Source of the DNA: Brevundimonas sp.
Lineage (GTDB): Bacteria; Pseudomonadota; Alphaproteobacteria; Caulobacterales; Caulobacteraceae
Length of the DNA stretch: 64,000 nt
Reading direction: 5' to 3'
NCBI RefSeq assembly: GCF_027484365.1
Contig: NZ_JAIXTC010000007.1
Location: 1-64,000, forward strand
The notes under the pieces were generated by a model. It saw only the letters and a list, made by a program, of their open reading frames with translations. It did no database searches and was not told where the DNA came from. This document shows, one piece after another, positions 53,885-63,313 of this stretch (the first letter of the stretch is position 1; every line of letters starts with the position of its first letter). The position numbers and the translations under genes are program-made.

Positions 53885-56578
53885 ATGAACGCCCCCCTCT
53901 CCCATCCGCCGAAGACCGAAACGAGCGCCGCTGATCAAGGCGCCGTCACGCCCTTCATGGCCCAGTATCTGGCGGCCAAGGCGTCGCAGCCGGATGCGGT
54001 GCTGTTCTTCCGCATGGGGGATTTCTACGAGCTGTTCTTCAGGGACGCGGAGCTGGTGGCGGCGGCCATCGGCCTGACCCTGACCAAACGGGGCAAGCAT
54101 CTGGGCGAGGACATCGCCATGTGCGGCATGCCCCACCATGCGGCCGAGGGTTATATCGCCCGGCTGATCCGTCAGGGCTTCCGCGTGGCCATCTGCGAAC
54201 AGATGGAGGATCCCGCCGAGGCGAAGAAGCGCGGCTCCAAGGCCATCGTCCGGCGCGACATCGTGCGGGTGGTGACGCCGGGCACCCTGACCGAGGATTC
54301 GCTGCTGGACGCGCGCGGCGCCAACCGGCTGGCGGCCGTGGCGATCCGGCGGGGTCGGGCGGCCGTGGCGGTGGTCGAGCTGTCGGCCGGGGCGGTGGAC
54401 TGCGTCGCCTGCGACCTCGGCGACCTCGGTGCGACCCTGGCGGCCTTCCGGCCGTCGGAGGTGCTGGTCACCGACAAACTCTATTCCGATCCCGGGCTGA
54501 AGGGCGCGCTCGACGGGTCGGGCGGCGTGGTCCAGGCGCTGGCGTCCGCTGTCGCCGAGCCGGCGGCGGCGGGCGGTCGGGTGGCACGCCTCTACGGCGT
54601 CGCCTCGCTGGACGGATTCGGGGCCTTCGAGGAGGCGGAGGTCTCGGCCCTGGGCCTCATCGCCGCCTATCTGGAGACGACCCAGGCCGGCAAGGTCCCG
54701 GCCCTGTCCCCGCCGCGCAGGTCGGGCGAGACCGGCTTCCTCGCCATCGATCCGGCGACGCGGCTGAGCCTTGAGATCGACCGGACCCAGAGGGGCGAGC
54801 GCGAGGGCAGCTTGCTCGCCTGTCTCGACCGGACGGTGACCTCGGGCGGGGCGCGGGCCCTGGCCGAGCGGATCGCCCGGCCGCTGCGGAATCCGGTCGA
54901 AATCAATCATGGACTGGATGCGGTCGAATGGCTGCTGGAGCGGCGCGCCCTGCGCCGTGATCTGCGCGACGGACTGAAGGCCTCGGCCGATGTGGCCCGC
55001 GCCGTGTCGCGACTGGCGCTCGGACGCGGCGGCCCGCGCGATCTGGCAGGAATTCGCGCCGGATTGACCATCGCCGAGGCGCTCGCCGGCCTGTTCACCG
55101 TCTCGCCCGACCCGTTGACGGGGCCGCCCGCGCGGATCGTCGGCTGTCTCGACCGGCTGACCCTGTCGCCCGATCTGGCCCGGCTGATGCTCGATCTGGC
55201 CGAGGGGCTGGCCGAGGACCCGCCGCATCTGGCCCGCGACGGCGGCTTCGTGAAGCCGGGCTTCCGGCCGGAGCTGGATGCGGCCCGGACGCTGCGTGAC
55301 GACAGCCGCCGCGTCGTCGCCGATCTGGAGGCCCGGGCCGTGGCCGACAGCGGCGTGCCGTTCAAGGTCCGGCACAATGCGGTGCTCGGCTATTTCCTCG
55401 AGACCACAGCCAAACACGCGGAACCCCTGTTCCGGGCGGGGCCGGAGAGCCCGTTCATCCACCGTCAGACCCTGGCGGCCCAGGTGCGGTTCACCACGGT
55501 CGAACTGTCGGAGCTGGACGCGAAGATCAGCCAGGCCGGACACCGGGCCCTGGCCATGGAGGGCGAGACCTTCGAGGTCTGGTGCCAGACTGTCCAGTCA
55601 CTTGCCATGCCGTTGCAGGCCGTGGCCGACGCCCTGGCCGAGCTCGACGCCACAACCGCCCTGGCCGAATGGGCGGAAGAGGTCGGGGCTGTGCGGCCGG
55701 TGGTGGACGATTCGAAGGTCTTCGTGGTCGAGGCCGGGCGTCACCCTGTGGTCGAGGCGGCGGTGAAGCGGGCGGGCGATCCGTTCACGCCCAACGACTG
55801 CAAACTGGACGGGGACGGCGTCGGCTGCGCCCGCCTTTCGATCGTCACCGGGCCGAACATGGCCGGCAAGTCGACCTTCCTGCGCCAGAACGCGCTTCTG
55901 GTGGTGCTGGCGCAAGGGTCCTGTTTCGTGCCGGCGAAATCGATGCGGCTCGGCGTTGTCGACCGGCTGTTCAGCCGGGTGGGCGCCGGAGACGATCTGG
56001 CGCGGGGCCGCTCCACCTTCATGATGGAGATGGTCGAGACGGCCGCCATCCTGACCCAGGCGACGCCGCAGAGTTTCATCGTCCTGGACGAGATCGGGCG
56101 CGGCACGGCCACCTATGACGGCCTGGCCATCGCCTGGGCCTGCGCCGAGGCCCTGCACGACGTGAACCGGTCCCGCACCCTGTTCGCGACCCACTACCAC
56201 GAGCTGGCCCGGCTGGAGGAGCGGCTCGACCACGTCTGCAACCTGTCCATGAAGGCCAAGGAGTGGAACGGCGAACTGGTCTTTCTGCACGAGGCGGCGC
56301 CGGGGGCGGCGGACCGGTCCTACGGCGTCCAGGTGGCCAAGCTGGCAGGGGTGCCTCCGGCCGTGGTCGCCCGCGCGCGGGCCGTGCTCGACCGGCTGGA
56401 GACGGAGAAGGCGGCGCAGGGGCGGCTCGATGACCTGCCCCTGTTTGCCGTGATGGAACCGGCGGCCCCGGCGCTGAAATCCGCCGTGGATGAGGCGGTG
56501 GCCGCGCTGGATCCGGATGCGCTGACGCCGAGGGAGGCGCTCGAGGCACTCTACCGGCTGAAGGGACTGGCGACGTGA
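53885..56578 (+). CDS. mutS: DNA mismatch repair protein MutS
   Basis: An 897-aa MutS. The mismatch wedge FFRMGDFYELFFRDA is near the start; the ATPase has TGPNMAGKSTFLRQNALL, DDLARGRSTFMMEM (ABC signature region) and VLDEIGRGTATYDGLAIAWA, then ATHYHELARLEE. It recognises mispairs and starts repair with MutL. It is followed by glnD after 145 bp; this neighbourhood is common in Caulobacterales. Confidence 0.98.
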   Translation: MNAPLSHPPKTETSAADQGAVTPFMAQYLAAKASQPDAVLFFRMGDFYELFFRDAELVAAAIGLTLTKRGKHLGEDIAMCGMPHHAAEGYIARLIRQGFRVAICEQMEDPAEAKKRGSKAIVRRDIVRVVTPGTLTEDSLLDARGANRLAAVAIRRGRAAVAVVELSAGAVDCVACDLGDLGATLAAFRPSEVLVTDKLYSDPGLKGALDGSGGVVQALASAVAEPAAAGGRVARLYGVASLDGFGAFEEAEVSALGLIAAYLETTQAGKVPALSPPRRSGETGFLAIDPATRLSLEIDRTQRGEREGSLLACLDRTVTSGGARALAERIARPLRNPVEINHGLDAVEWLLERRALRRDLRDGLKASADVARAVSRLALGRGGPRDLAGIRAGLTIAEALAGLFTVSPDPLTGPPARIVGCLDRLTLSPDLARLMLDLAEGLAEDPPHLARDGGFVKPGFRPELDAARTLRDDSRRVVADLEARAVADSGVPFKVRHNAVLGYFLETTAKHAEPLFRAGPESPFIHRQTLAAQVRFTTVELSELDAKISQAGHRALAMEGETFEVWCQTVQSLAMPLQAVADALAELDATTALAEWAEEVGAVRPVVDDSKVFVVEAGRHPVVEAAVKRAGDPFTPNDCKLDGDGVGCARLSIVTGPNMAGKSTFLRQNALLVVLAQGSCFVPAKSMRLGVVDRLFSRVGAGDDLARGRSTFMMEMVETAAILTQATPQSFIVLDEIGRGTATYDGLAIAWACAEALHDVNRSRTLFATHYHELARLEERLDHVCNLSMKAKEWNGELVFLHEAAPGAADRSYGVQVAKLAGVPPAVVARARAVLDRLETEKAAQGRLDDLPLFAVMEPAAPALKSAVDEAVAALDPDALTPREALEALYRLKGLAT

Positions 56579-56594
56579 CCCTCTCCTTTGCCTT

Positions 56595-56720
56595 CGTCAT
56601 CCTCCGGCAAGCCGCTCTTGCAGCGCGGACCGGGGGAGGCGCCGAAGGCGATCTTTTCAGCCACGATGCCGGCAGCGTTGTCCGCGACAGGTTCGCGCTC
56701 TCGCGCGCCGGAGGATGACG
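56595..56720. repeat. 14-bp inverted repeat overlapping the glnD start region
   Basis: CGTCATCCTCCGGC (56595-56608) and GCCGGAGGATGACG (56707-56720) are perfect complements about 98 bases apart, with short hairpins between. The right arm contains the ATG at 56715 and the GGAGG used for a GTG start. It resembles dispersed palindromic repeats of alphaproteobacteria. Confidence 0.7.
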
Positions 56721-56723
56721 ACA

Positions 56724-59399
56724 GTGGGTGACGCCCTCGACGCCCGTCTCAACGCCATCGTGTCCGGCCCGGGCGTACGGCCCGCCGTGGCGGCGGTGCT
56801 GAAAGCCCACTACGACGCAGCGCGCGAGAAGATCGCGACGAAACTGGCCAATGGCCTGCCGGGTGTGGAGGTGGCGCGGCTGTATTCGGCGGCGGCCGAC
56901 GAGCTGCTGACCGCCCTGTGGCGGTTCACGACCGAGACCCTCTATCCGTCGCACAATCCGACCGAGGCGGAGAAGCTCAGCCTGATCGCCGTCGGCGGCT
57001 ACGGCCGGGGGGTGCTGGCGCCCTTTTCGGATCTCGACCTCGTGTTTCTGCGGCCGTGGAAGACGACGGCCCGGACGGAGACGGTGGCGGAGTTCATGCT
57101 CTACGTCCTGTGGGACCTGGGGCTGAAGGTCGGGTCCTCGGCGCGGTCGGTGGACGAGGCCCTGAGCCTGGCCCGGTCCGACATGACCATCCGCACGGCC
57201 CTGCTGGAGGCGCGGCCCCTGGCGGGCGACGACAGGCTGACCGAGGACTTCCTCTGGCGCTTCCGGGGCATGGTCACCAACGCCGATCCCCGCCCCTTCA
57301 TCGCCGCCAAGATGGAGGAGCGTGAAACACGCCATTCCAGAACGGGCGCGGTCCGTTATCGCGTCGAGCCGAACATCAAGGACGGCAAGGGCGGGCTGCG
57401 CGACCTCAACACCCTGTTCTGGATCGCCCGGTCCCTGGCGCCCGAGAGCCCGCTGGGCGCGCGGGTGCTGGACGAGCTGCTGACGCCGCGCGAGCGACGG
57501 ACCTTCGAGGAGGCGTTCGACTTCCTGTGGCGGGTGCGGGCGCATCTGCATCTGGCGGCGGGGCGGGCCGAGGAGAAGCTGACCTTCGACCTCCAGCCGG
57601 AGGTGGCGCGGCGGATGGGCTGGCGCGGTCGCGGCGACGAACCGGCGGTCGAACGGTTCATGCGCCGATATTTCCTCGTCGCCCGCGACGTCGGCGCCCT
57701 GACCCGGGCGATGAGCGCGACCCTGGAGGCGCGCCAGCAGAAGAAGACGATGAGCCTGTCGCGGCTGATCCCGGGCCGGAAGCGGAACCTCGGCGTCGAG
57801 GGATTCATCGAGGACGGAGGGCGGCTGTCGGTGACGGGACCCGAGGTGTTCGCCGGGGACCCGGTCAAGCTGCTGACCCTGTTCGTCTGCGCCGATCAGC
57901 ACGACCTCGACGTCCATCCGCACGCCTTCTCAGCCGTCACCCGTTCGCTGGCCCTCGTGACGCCCAGGCTCAGGCGCGATCCGCGCGCGACCGCGGCCCT
58001 GTTGCATGTGCTGGCGCACGGCCAGAGGCCCTATCGTGCCCTGACCATCATGAACGAGGCGGGACTGCTGGGCCGGTTCCTGCCGGAATGGGGCCGGATC
58101 GTCGGCCAGACCCAGTTCAACATGTACCATGCCTATACGGTCGACGAGCACACGCTCCAGGCCATCGGCATCATCAACGACATCCAGCGCGGCAAGCTCA
58201 AGGACGACCATCCCCTGGCGACCGAGGTGATCCATCTGATCGCCGACCCGGAGGCCCTGATGCTGGCCATGTTGCTGCACGACGTCGGCAAGGGCGGGGA
58301 GCGGGGGCAGCTGGAGGACGGGGCCATCGCCGCGCGCAGGGCCTGCGAACGGCTGGGCGTCGATCCGCGGCGGATCGAGATCGTGGTCTGGCTGGTGCGG
58401 CACCACCTGGCCCTCAGCGACTACGCCCAGAAGCGGGATATCTCCGATCCGGCGACGGTCCAGGCCTTCGCCGAGCTTGTCGGTGATCCGGAGCGGCTGC
58501 GGATGCTGCTGGTCCTGACCGTGGCCGATATCCGGGCCGTGGGGCCGGGGGTGTGGAACAGCTGGAAGGGTCAGCTGATGCGCAGCCTCTATGCGGCCGT
58601 CGAGGCCCTGTTCCGGGGCGAGGACATCCAGACCGTCGATCCCCTGGCCGAACACGCCGACCTCGTCGCCCGGGCCCTGGAAGGCGGGGCGGCGGTGGAG
58701 GCCCGGACCTGTGTCGCCGGGCGGATCGAGGAGACGACGGAGATCGCGCTGGCGGCCCGTGACCGGCCCGGCCTGTTCGCCGATCTGGCGGCGGTCCTGG
58801 CGGCTGCAGGCGCCGATGTGACCGGTGCGCGGGTCGCGACGGCCGCCGACGGCACGGTGCTGGACGTCTTCCAGGTCCAGGACGGGGCCGACCAGCCCTA
58901 TGGCCAGGCCGAGCCGCGGCGGCTGAAATCCCTGATCGCGGCGCTGGAAGCGGCGGCGAGGGGAGAGACCCCCGTCCAGCCGCCCGCCATGCCCCGGTCC
59001 TCGCCGCGCCGGGCCGTGTTCGATGTGCGGCCGGTGGTGATGATCGACAATGCGGCCTCGGCCGACGCCACGGTGATCGAGGTCTCGGGCGCCGACCGGC
59101 CGGGCCTGCTGGCCGAGCTGTCCCGCACCCTGTCCGACCACGACCTGTCGATCCGCTCGGCCCATGTCGCCGGCTTCGGCGAACGGGCGGTCGACAGCTT
59201 CTATGTCACCGATCGCAGCGGCCGGAAGCTGAAGTCCGACGGCCTGCTCGACGACGTCCATGCCGCGCTGGAGGCCGTGCTGGACCGCGCGCCCGAAGCG
59301 CCCGAGGGACGCCGGATCACCGCCGCCCGGGCCAGCGCGCGCGACGTCTCGGACCTGCGGCCGAGGAAGCCCGTTTCGCCCGCGCCGGAAGCGCGCTAA
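56724..59399 (+). CDS. glnD: [protein-PII] uridylyltransferase / UTase-removing enzyme
   Basis: About 891 aa. Nucleotidyltransferase motif IAVGGYGRGVLAPFSDLDLV, HD domain MLLHDVGKGGERGQ, and two C-terminal ACT domains (DRPGLFADLAAVLAAAGAD and DRPGLLAELSRTLSDHDLS). It uridylylates PII when glutamine is low and removes UMP when high. The start is likely GTG at 56724, because GGAGG (56710-56714) sits 9 bases before it and abuts the alternative ATG (56715). mutS precedes, murJ follows. Confidence 0.96.
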   Translation: MGDALDARLNAIVSGPGVRPAVAAVLKAHYDAAREKIATKLANGLPGVEVARLYSAAADELLTALWRFTTETLYPSHNPTEAEKLSLIAVGGYGRGVLAPFSDLDLVFLRPWKTTARTETVAEFMLYVLWDLGLKVGSSARSVDEALSLARSDMTIRTALLEARPLAGDDRLTEDFLWRFRGMVTNADPRPFIAAKMEERETRHSRTGAVRYRVEPNIKDGKGGLRDLNTLFWIARSLAPESPLGARVLDELLTPRERRTFEEAFDFLWRVRAHLHLAAGRAEEKLTFDLQPEVARRMGWRGRGDEPAVERFMRRYFLVARDVGALTRAMSATLEARQQKKTMSLSRLIPGRKRNLGVEGFIEDGGRLSVTGPEVFAGDPVKLLTLFVCADQHDLDVHPHAFSAVTRSLALVTPRLRRDPRATAALLHVLAHGQRPYRALTIMNEAGLLGRFLPEWGRIVGQTQFNMYHAYTVDEHTLQAIGIINDIQRGKLKDDHPLATEVIHLIADPEALMLAMLLHDVGKGGERGQLEDGAIAARRACERLGVDPRRIEIVVWLVRHHLALSDYAQKRDISDPATVQAFAELVGDPERLRMLLVLTVADIRAVGPGVWNSWKGQLMRSLYAAVEALFRGEDIQTVDPLAEHADLVARALEGGAAVEARTCVAGRIEETTEIALAARDRPGLFADLAAVLAAAGADVTGARVATAADGTVLDVFQVQDGADQPYGQAEPRRLKSLIAALEAAARGETPVQPPAMPRSSPRRAVFDVRPVVMIDNAASADATVIEVSGADRPGLLAELSRTLSDHDLSIRSAHVAGFGERAVDSFYVTDRSGRKLKSDGLLDDVHAALEAVLDRAPEAPEGRRITAARASARDVSDLRPRKPVSPAPEAR

Positions 59400-59438
59400 G
59401 CGCAAGGTCTCCCCGATGTCCTGCGTGAGCGCCCGCCT

Positions 59439-61034
59439 GTGAGTCTCGCCCGAAACGCCCTCGTGCAGGCGACCCTGACCCTGGGCAGCCGCATCCTGGG
59501 GTTCGCCCGGGATCTGGCCCTGTCGGCCAATTTCGGCCAGGGCGCGATGATGGACGTCTGGTCCACGGCGCTCATGCTGCCCAACATGTTCCGCCGGCTG
59601 TTCGCGGAGGGGGCCTTCGCCCAGGCCTTCGTGCCGATCTACGGCGGGGTGCGGGCCCGCGAGGGCGAGGAGGCAGCCGCCGTCACGGCCTCGGAGGCGC
59701 TCAGTTTCATTTTCGCGGTCGTGGCCGGGTTCTGCATCCTGGCCCAGATCGCCATGCCGTGGCTGATGCCCTGGTTGCTGTCGGCCTATCGCGACGATGC
59801 AGGGGTGATGCATGTCGCCACCGTCGCCGCCCAGCTGACCATGCCCTACCTCGCCTGCATGACCATCGCGTCTTTGCTGTCGGGCGTGCTGAACACCTCG
59901 GGCCGTTTCGCCCTGTCGGCGGGCGTCCCGGTCTTTCTCAACCTCTGCACCCTCGGGCCGCTCGTGGCCCCGCTGGTCCTCGACATCGACGAGACGGCGC
60001 TGATCTATGCGGTGACCCTCGCCGTCACCGTCTCCGGCGTGATCCAGGCGGGTCTGCTGTGGTGGGGCGTCCGGCGCCTCGGCATCCGGCTGAACCTCTC
60101 CCTGCCCCGGATGACGGAGGGCGTTGCGCGGACGCTGAAGCTGGCCATCCCGGGCGTGCTCGCCGGCGGCGCCCTGCAACTCAATTCCGTCGTCAGCCAG
60201 CTGCTGACCGGCTCGAACGAGGGCGCCCGTTCGGTGCTCTACAATGCCGACCGCCTGTACCAGCTGCCGCTCGGCCTCGTCGGCGTCGCCATCGGCCTGG
60301 CCCTCGTGCCCCGGCTGACCCGGGCCTTCGTCTCGGGCGACCACGAGGGCGGACGTCGCACGCTGGACGACGGCATCACCCTGTCGATGGCCTTCACCCT
60401 GCCGGCGGCCGTGGCCCTGTTCGTCATCCCCTTCTTCATCATCGACGCGACCGTGACACGCGGCGCCTTCACCAGCGCCGACGCGGCCCGAACCGCCGAC
60501 GTGCTGCGCCAGTTCGCCTGGGGCGTCCCGGCCTTCGTCCTCGCCAAGGTGCTGACCCCGCCCTTCTTCGCCCGTCAGGACACGCGACGGCCGATGATCT
60601 TCTCCGTCGCCTCGGTCGGGGTGACCGTGGCCCTGGGCTCGGCCCTGTTCTTCGGCCTGCAGGCCGCGGGCATGGACGGGGTGCTGGGTCTGGCCGTCGC
60701 GACCAGCGTCTCGGCCTGGGTCAATGTCGGCCTTCTGGGCGGGACCCTGCTGCGCGAAAAGGCGTGGAAATTCTCCGGCCGGTTCATATCGAAATTCCTG
60801 CGCGTGCTTGCGGCCAGCGCCGTCATGGCCGCCGTGCTCCTGCCCGCCAGCCTCTGGTACCGCGACCTGAGCCAGCTGCTTCTGGCCAAGGAGATCGCCG
60901 TGATCGCGGTCTGCGGGGTCGGCGCCCTTGTGTATGGCCTCTGCCTCGTGCTTTTCCGCGCCGTGAGCGTCTCCGAGCTGAAGGCGACGCTGAGACGTGA
61001 ACCCGGGGCCTCGACCCTCGCCGGACTGGATTGA
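59439..61034 (+). CDS. murJ: lipid II flippase MurJ
   Basis: A 531-aa membrane protein of the MviN/MurJ family with about 14 helices. Typical segments are [39 protein letters not shown] and [19 protein letters not shown]. It moves lipid II to the periplasm for wall synthesis. It starts at GTG (59439) and its stop overlaps the trpS start by one base. Confidence 0.97.
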   Translation: MSLARNALVQATLTLGSRILGFARDLALSANFGQGAMMDVWSTALMLPNMFRRLFAEGAFAQAFVPIYGGVRAREGEEAAAVTASEALSFIFAVVAGFCILAQIAMPWLMPWLLSAYRDDAGVMHVATVAAQLTMPYLACMTIASLLSGVLNTSGRFALSAGVPVFLNLCTLGPLVAPLVLDIDETALIYAVTLAVTVSGVIQAGLLWWGVRRLGIRLNLSLPRMTEGVARTLKLAIPGVLAGGALQLNSVVSQLLTGSNEGARSVLYNADRLYQLPLGLVGVAIGLALVPRLTRAFVSGDHEGGRRTLDDGITLSMAFTLPAAVALFVIPFFIIDATVTRGAFTSADAARTADVLRQFAWGVPAFVLAKVLTPPFFARQDTRRPMIFSVASVGVTVALGSALFFGLQAAGMDGVLGLAVATSVSAWVNVGLLGGTLLREKAWKFSGRFISKFLRVLAASAVMAAVLLPASLWYRDLSQLLLAKEIAVIAVCGVGALVYGLCLVLFRAVSVSELKATLRREPGASTLAGLD

Positions 61035-62077
61035 TGACTGACGCCTCCCCGACCGTTCCCGCCTACAGCGGCCCGCGCCGCATCCTCAGCGGCATCCAGG
61101 CGTCCGGCGCCCTGCATCTGGGCAACTATCTGGGCGCCCTGAAGCGGTTCACGGCGCTGCAGGAGTCGGGCGCGCCCTGTTTCCTGTTCGTGGCCGACAT
61201 GCACGCCATCACCGTCTGGCAGGATCCGGCCCTGCTGACGGCCCAGACGCGCGAGATCGCGGCCGCCTATATCGCCTCGGGTCTCGATCCGGCGACGTCG
61301 ACCATCTTCCCCCAGTCGGCCGTGCGTGCGCATGCCGAACTGGCCTGGGTCTTCAACTGCGTCGCCCGGCTCGGCTGGCTCGACCGGATGACCCAGTTCA
61401 AGGAGAAGTCGGGCAAGCACAAGGAACGGGCCTCGGTCGGCCTCTACACCTACCCCGTGCTCCAGGCCGCCGACATCCTGCTCTACAAGGCGACCGAGGT
61501 GCCGGTCGGCGAGGACCAGAAACAGCATCTGGAGTTGACCCGCGACATCGCCGGCAAGTTCAACACCGATTTCGACGCGCCCGGCTTCTTCCCCCTGCCC
61601 GAACCCCTGATCCAGGGCCCGGCCACGCGGGTCATGAGCCTGCGCGACGGCGCGGCCAAGATGTCCAAGTCCGATCCCTCGGACCAGTCGCGCATCAACC
61701 TGACCGACGACGCCGACACGATCGCCGCCAAGATCCGCAAGTCCAAGACCGACATGGGCGTCATGCCCGAGCCCGGCGAGAGCCTGGACGACCGGCCCGA
61801 GGTCAAGAATCTGATCGCCATCTACGCCGCCCTGTCGGACCAGACGCGCGAACAGGTCACGGCCCAGTTCGCCGGCCAGGGCTTCGGCGCCTTCAAGCCG
61901 GCCCTGGCCGATCTGGCCGTGTCGTCGCTGGCCCCGGTCACCGCCGAGATGCGTCGCCTGATGGACGACCCGGCCGAGATCGACCGTGTCCTGAAGGACG
62001 GGGCCGAACGCGCCACCGCGATCGCCGACCCGGTGGTGGCCGAGGTCAAGAAGATCGTGGGCTTCTGGCAGGGCTGA
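61034..62077 (+). CDS. trpS: tryptophanyl-tRNA synthetase
   Basis: A 347-aa class-I synthetase. HIGH-like motif is in [16 protein letters not shown] and the KMSKS motif in [13 protein letters not shown]. It charges tRNA-Trp. The ATG at 61034 overlaps the murJ stop codon; a TTG at 61031 is not needed. The mutS-glnD-murJ-trpS order is conserved in relatives. Confidence 0.97.
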   Translation: MTDASPTVPAYSGPRRILSGIQASGALHLGNYLGALKRFTALQESGAPCFLFVADMHAITVWQDPALLTAQTREIAAAYIASGLDPATSTIFPQSAVRAHAELAWVFNCVARLGWLDRMTQFKEKSGKHKERASVGLYTYPVLQAADILLYKATEVPVGEDQKQHLELTRDIAGKFNTDFDAPGFFPLPEPLIQGPATRVMSLRDGAAKMSKSDPSDQSRINLTDDADTIAAKIRKSKTDMGVMPEPGESLDDRPEVKNLIAIYAALSDQTREQVTAQFAGQGFGAFKPALADLAVSSLAPVTAEMRRLMDDPAEIDRVLKDGAERATAIADPVVAEVKKIVGFWQG

Positions 62078-62148
62078 GGTCAGCGGGTTTCGGACCCGGC
62101 GTCGCGGGCGGGGCTGACCCGAAATCGCCGCTGCGCTAAGGCGTGACC

Positions 62149-62838
62149 ATGAGCCATCCGCTGGACCGCGCCGTGTGGAACGCCCTGACGACCCGGTTGT
62201 CGGGCTTCGTCACGGCCGACAGCGACGTCCGCGCCGTGCGCATCGATCCGGAGGTGGGGATCTTCGTCTCGGGCGCCGATGCGGGGTCCGGGACGGTTAG
62301 GGCCATGGCGGACCTGGCCCTGCGCCATCCGGGGGCGGGGATGGTCGAGCGGACCGGCGGCCCTATGGACGCTTTGGACCTGCCGGGCGTGGAGGTCATG
62401 AACCGTGTTCCTCTGGTCCAGATGGTCTGTTCGGCCCTGACGGCAGGCGGTCCCGACCTTGTTTTCGAGACCCTGACCGAGGCCGATGCGCCCGAGATGC
62501 TGGCGCTGGCGATCCTGACGAAGCCGGGTCCGTTCCGGTCGAGGACGCGACGGCTCGGACCCTTCATCGGGGTCAGGCATGAGGGGCGGCTGGTCGCGAT
62601 GGCGGGGCGGCGGTTGCGGGTCGACGGCTTCACCGAACTGAGCGGCGTCTGTACCCACCCCGATCATCGCGGCAGAGGCTATGCGGCCGGTCTGTCGCGG
62701 GCCGTGACGGGAGAGATCCTGGCGACAGGCGAGGGGGCCTTCCTGCACGCCTTCGCCGGGCACGATGCGACCATCGCCTTCTACCGCTCCCTGGGCTTCG
62801 AGGTCCGGGCGCCGATGACCTATACGATTCTCAAATAG
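62149..62838 (+). CDS. GNAT-family acetyltransferase (FR47-like)
   Basis: A 229-aa protein with a C-terminal GNAT domain (~120-229): LSGVCTHPDHRGRGYAAGLS is the acetyl-CoA loop, and FYRSLGFEVRAPMTY the terminal strand. The N-terminal half is less conserved, as in FR47-like members. Substrate unknown. It is followed by OsmC after 12 bp. Start ATG 62149; GTG at 62143 is also in frame. Confidence 0.85.
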   Translation: MSHPLDRAVWNALTTRLSGFVTADSDVRAVRIDPEVGIFVSGADAGSGTVRAMADLALRHPGAGMVERTGGPMDALDLPGVEVMNRVPLVQMVCSALTAGGPDLVFETLTEADAPEMLALAILTKPGPFRSRTRRLGPFIGVRHEGRLVAMAGRRLRVDGFTELSGVCTHPDHRGRGYAAGLSRAVTGEILATGEGAFLHAFAGHDATIAFYRSLGFEVRAPMTYTILK

Positions 62839-62850
62839 CGGGAGGGCGAC

Positions 62851-63312
62851 ATGACCTACGACGCGACCATCGAGTGGACCCGGGGCGATCAGGCCTTCGT
62901 CGACAACAAATATTCGCGGGCCCACGTCTGGCGCTTCGACGGCGGGGCCGTGGTGCCCGGCTCCTCGGCCCCGGCCAGCGTACCCCTGCCCTTGTCCGAC
63001 GCCTCGGCCGTGGATCCGGAGGAGGCCATGATCGCCTCCCTGTCCAGCTGCCACATGCTGTGGTTCCTCGCCCTGGCCGCCAAGGCCGGGTGGGTGGTCG
63101 ACCGCTATGTCGACGCGGCCTCCGGAGAGCTGGATCGCAATCCGGAGGGGCGGCGCTATCTGGCGCGGGTGGCCCTTCGTCCGGTCACGACCTTCACCGG
63201 GACCGCGCCGGCCCAGGACGCGCTCGACGCCCTGCATCACGCCGCCCACGACCACTGCGAGATGGCCCATAGCGTCCGCGCGACGATCACGATCGAGGCG
63301 ACGATCGGCTAG
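62851..63312 (+). CDS. OsmC-family peroxidase-like protein
   Basis: A 153-aa OsmC-fold protein. The redox pair is Cys in ASLSSCHMLWFLALAA and Cys in HDHCEMAHSV, matching the two-Cys OsmC/Ohr pattern. It would reduce organic hydroperoxides using lipoyl or thiol donors. It lies 12 bp after the GNAT gene on the same strand and faces the alpha/beta-hydrolase gene (1-bp gap). Confidence 0.9.
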   Translation: MTYDATIEWTRGDQAFVDNKYSRAHVWRFDGGAVVPGSSAPASVPLPLSDASAVDPEEAMIASLSSCHMLWFLALAAKAGWVVDRYVDAASGELDRNPEGRRYLARVALRPVTTFTGTAPAQDALDALHHAAHDHCEMAHSVRATITIEATIG

Positions 63313-63313
63313 A

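Noticed and set aside
57930..60344. An 804-codon minus-strand frame opposite glnD and murJ
   Set aside because: Repetitive Gly/Gln/His/Arg composition, no ribosome-binding site, and it spans two clear plus-strand genes.
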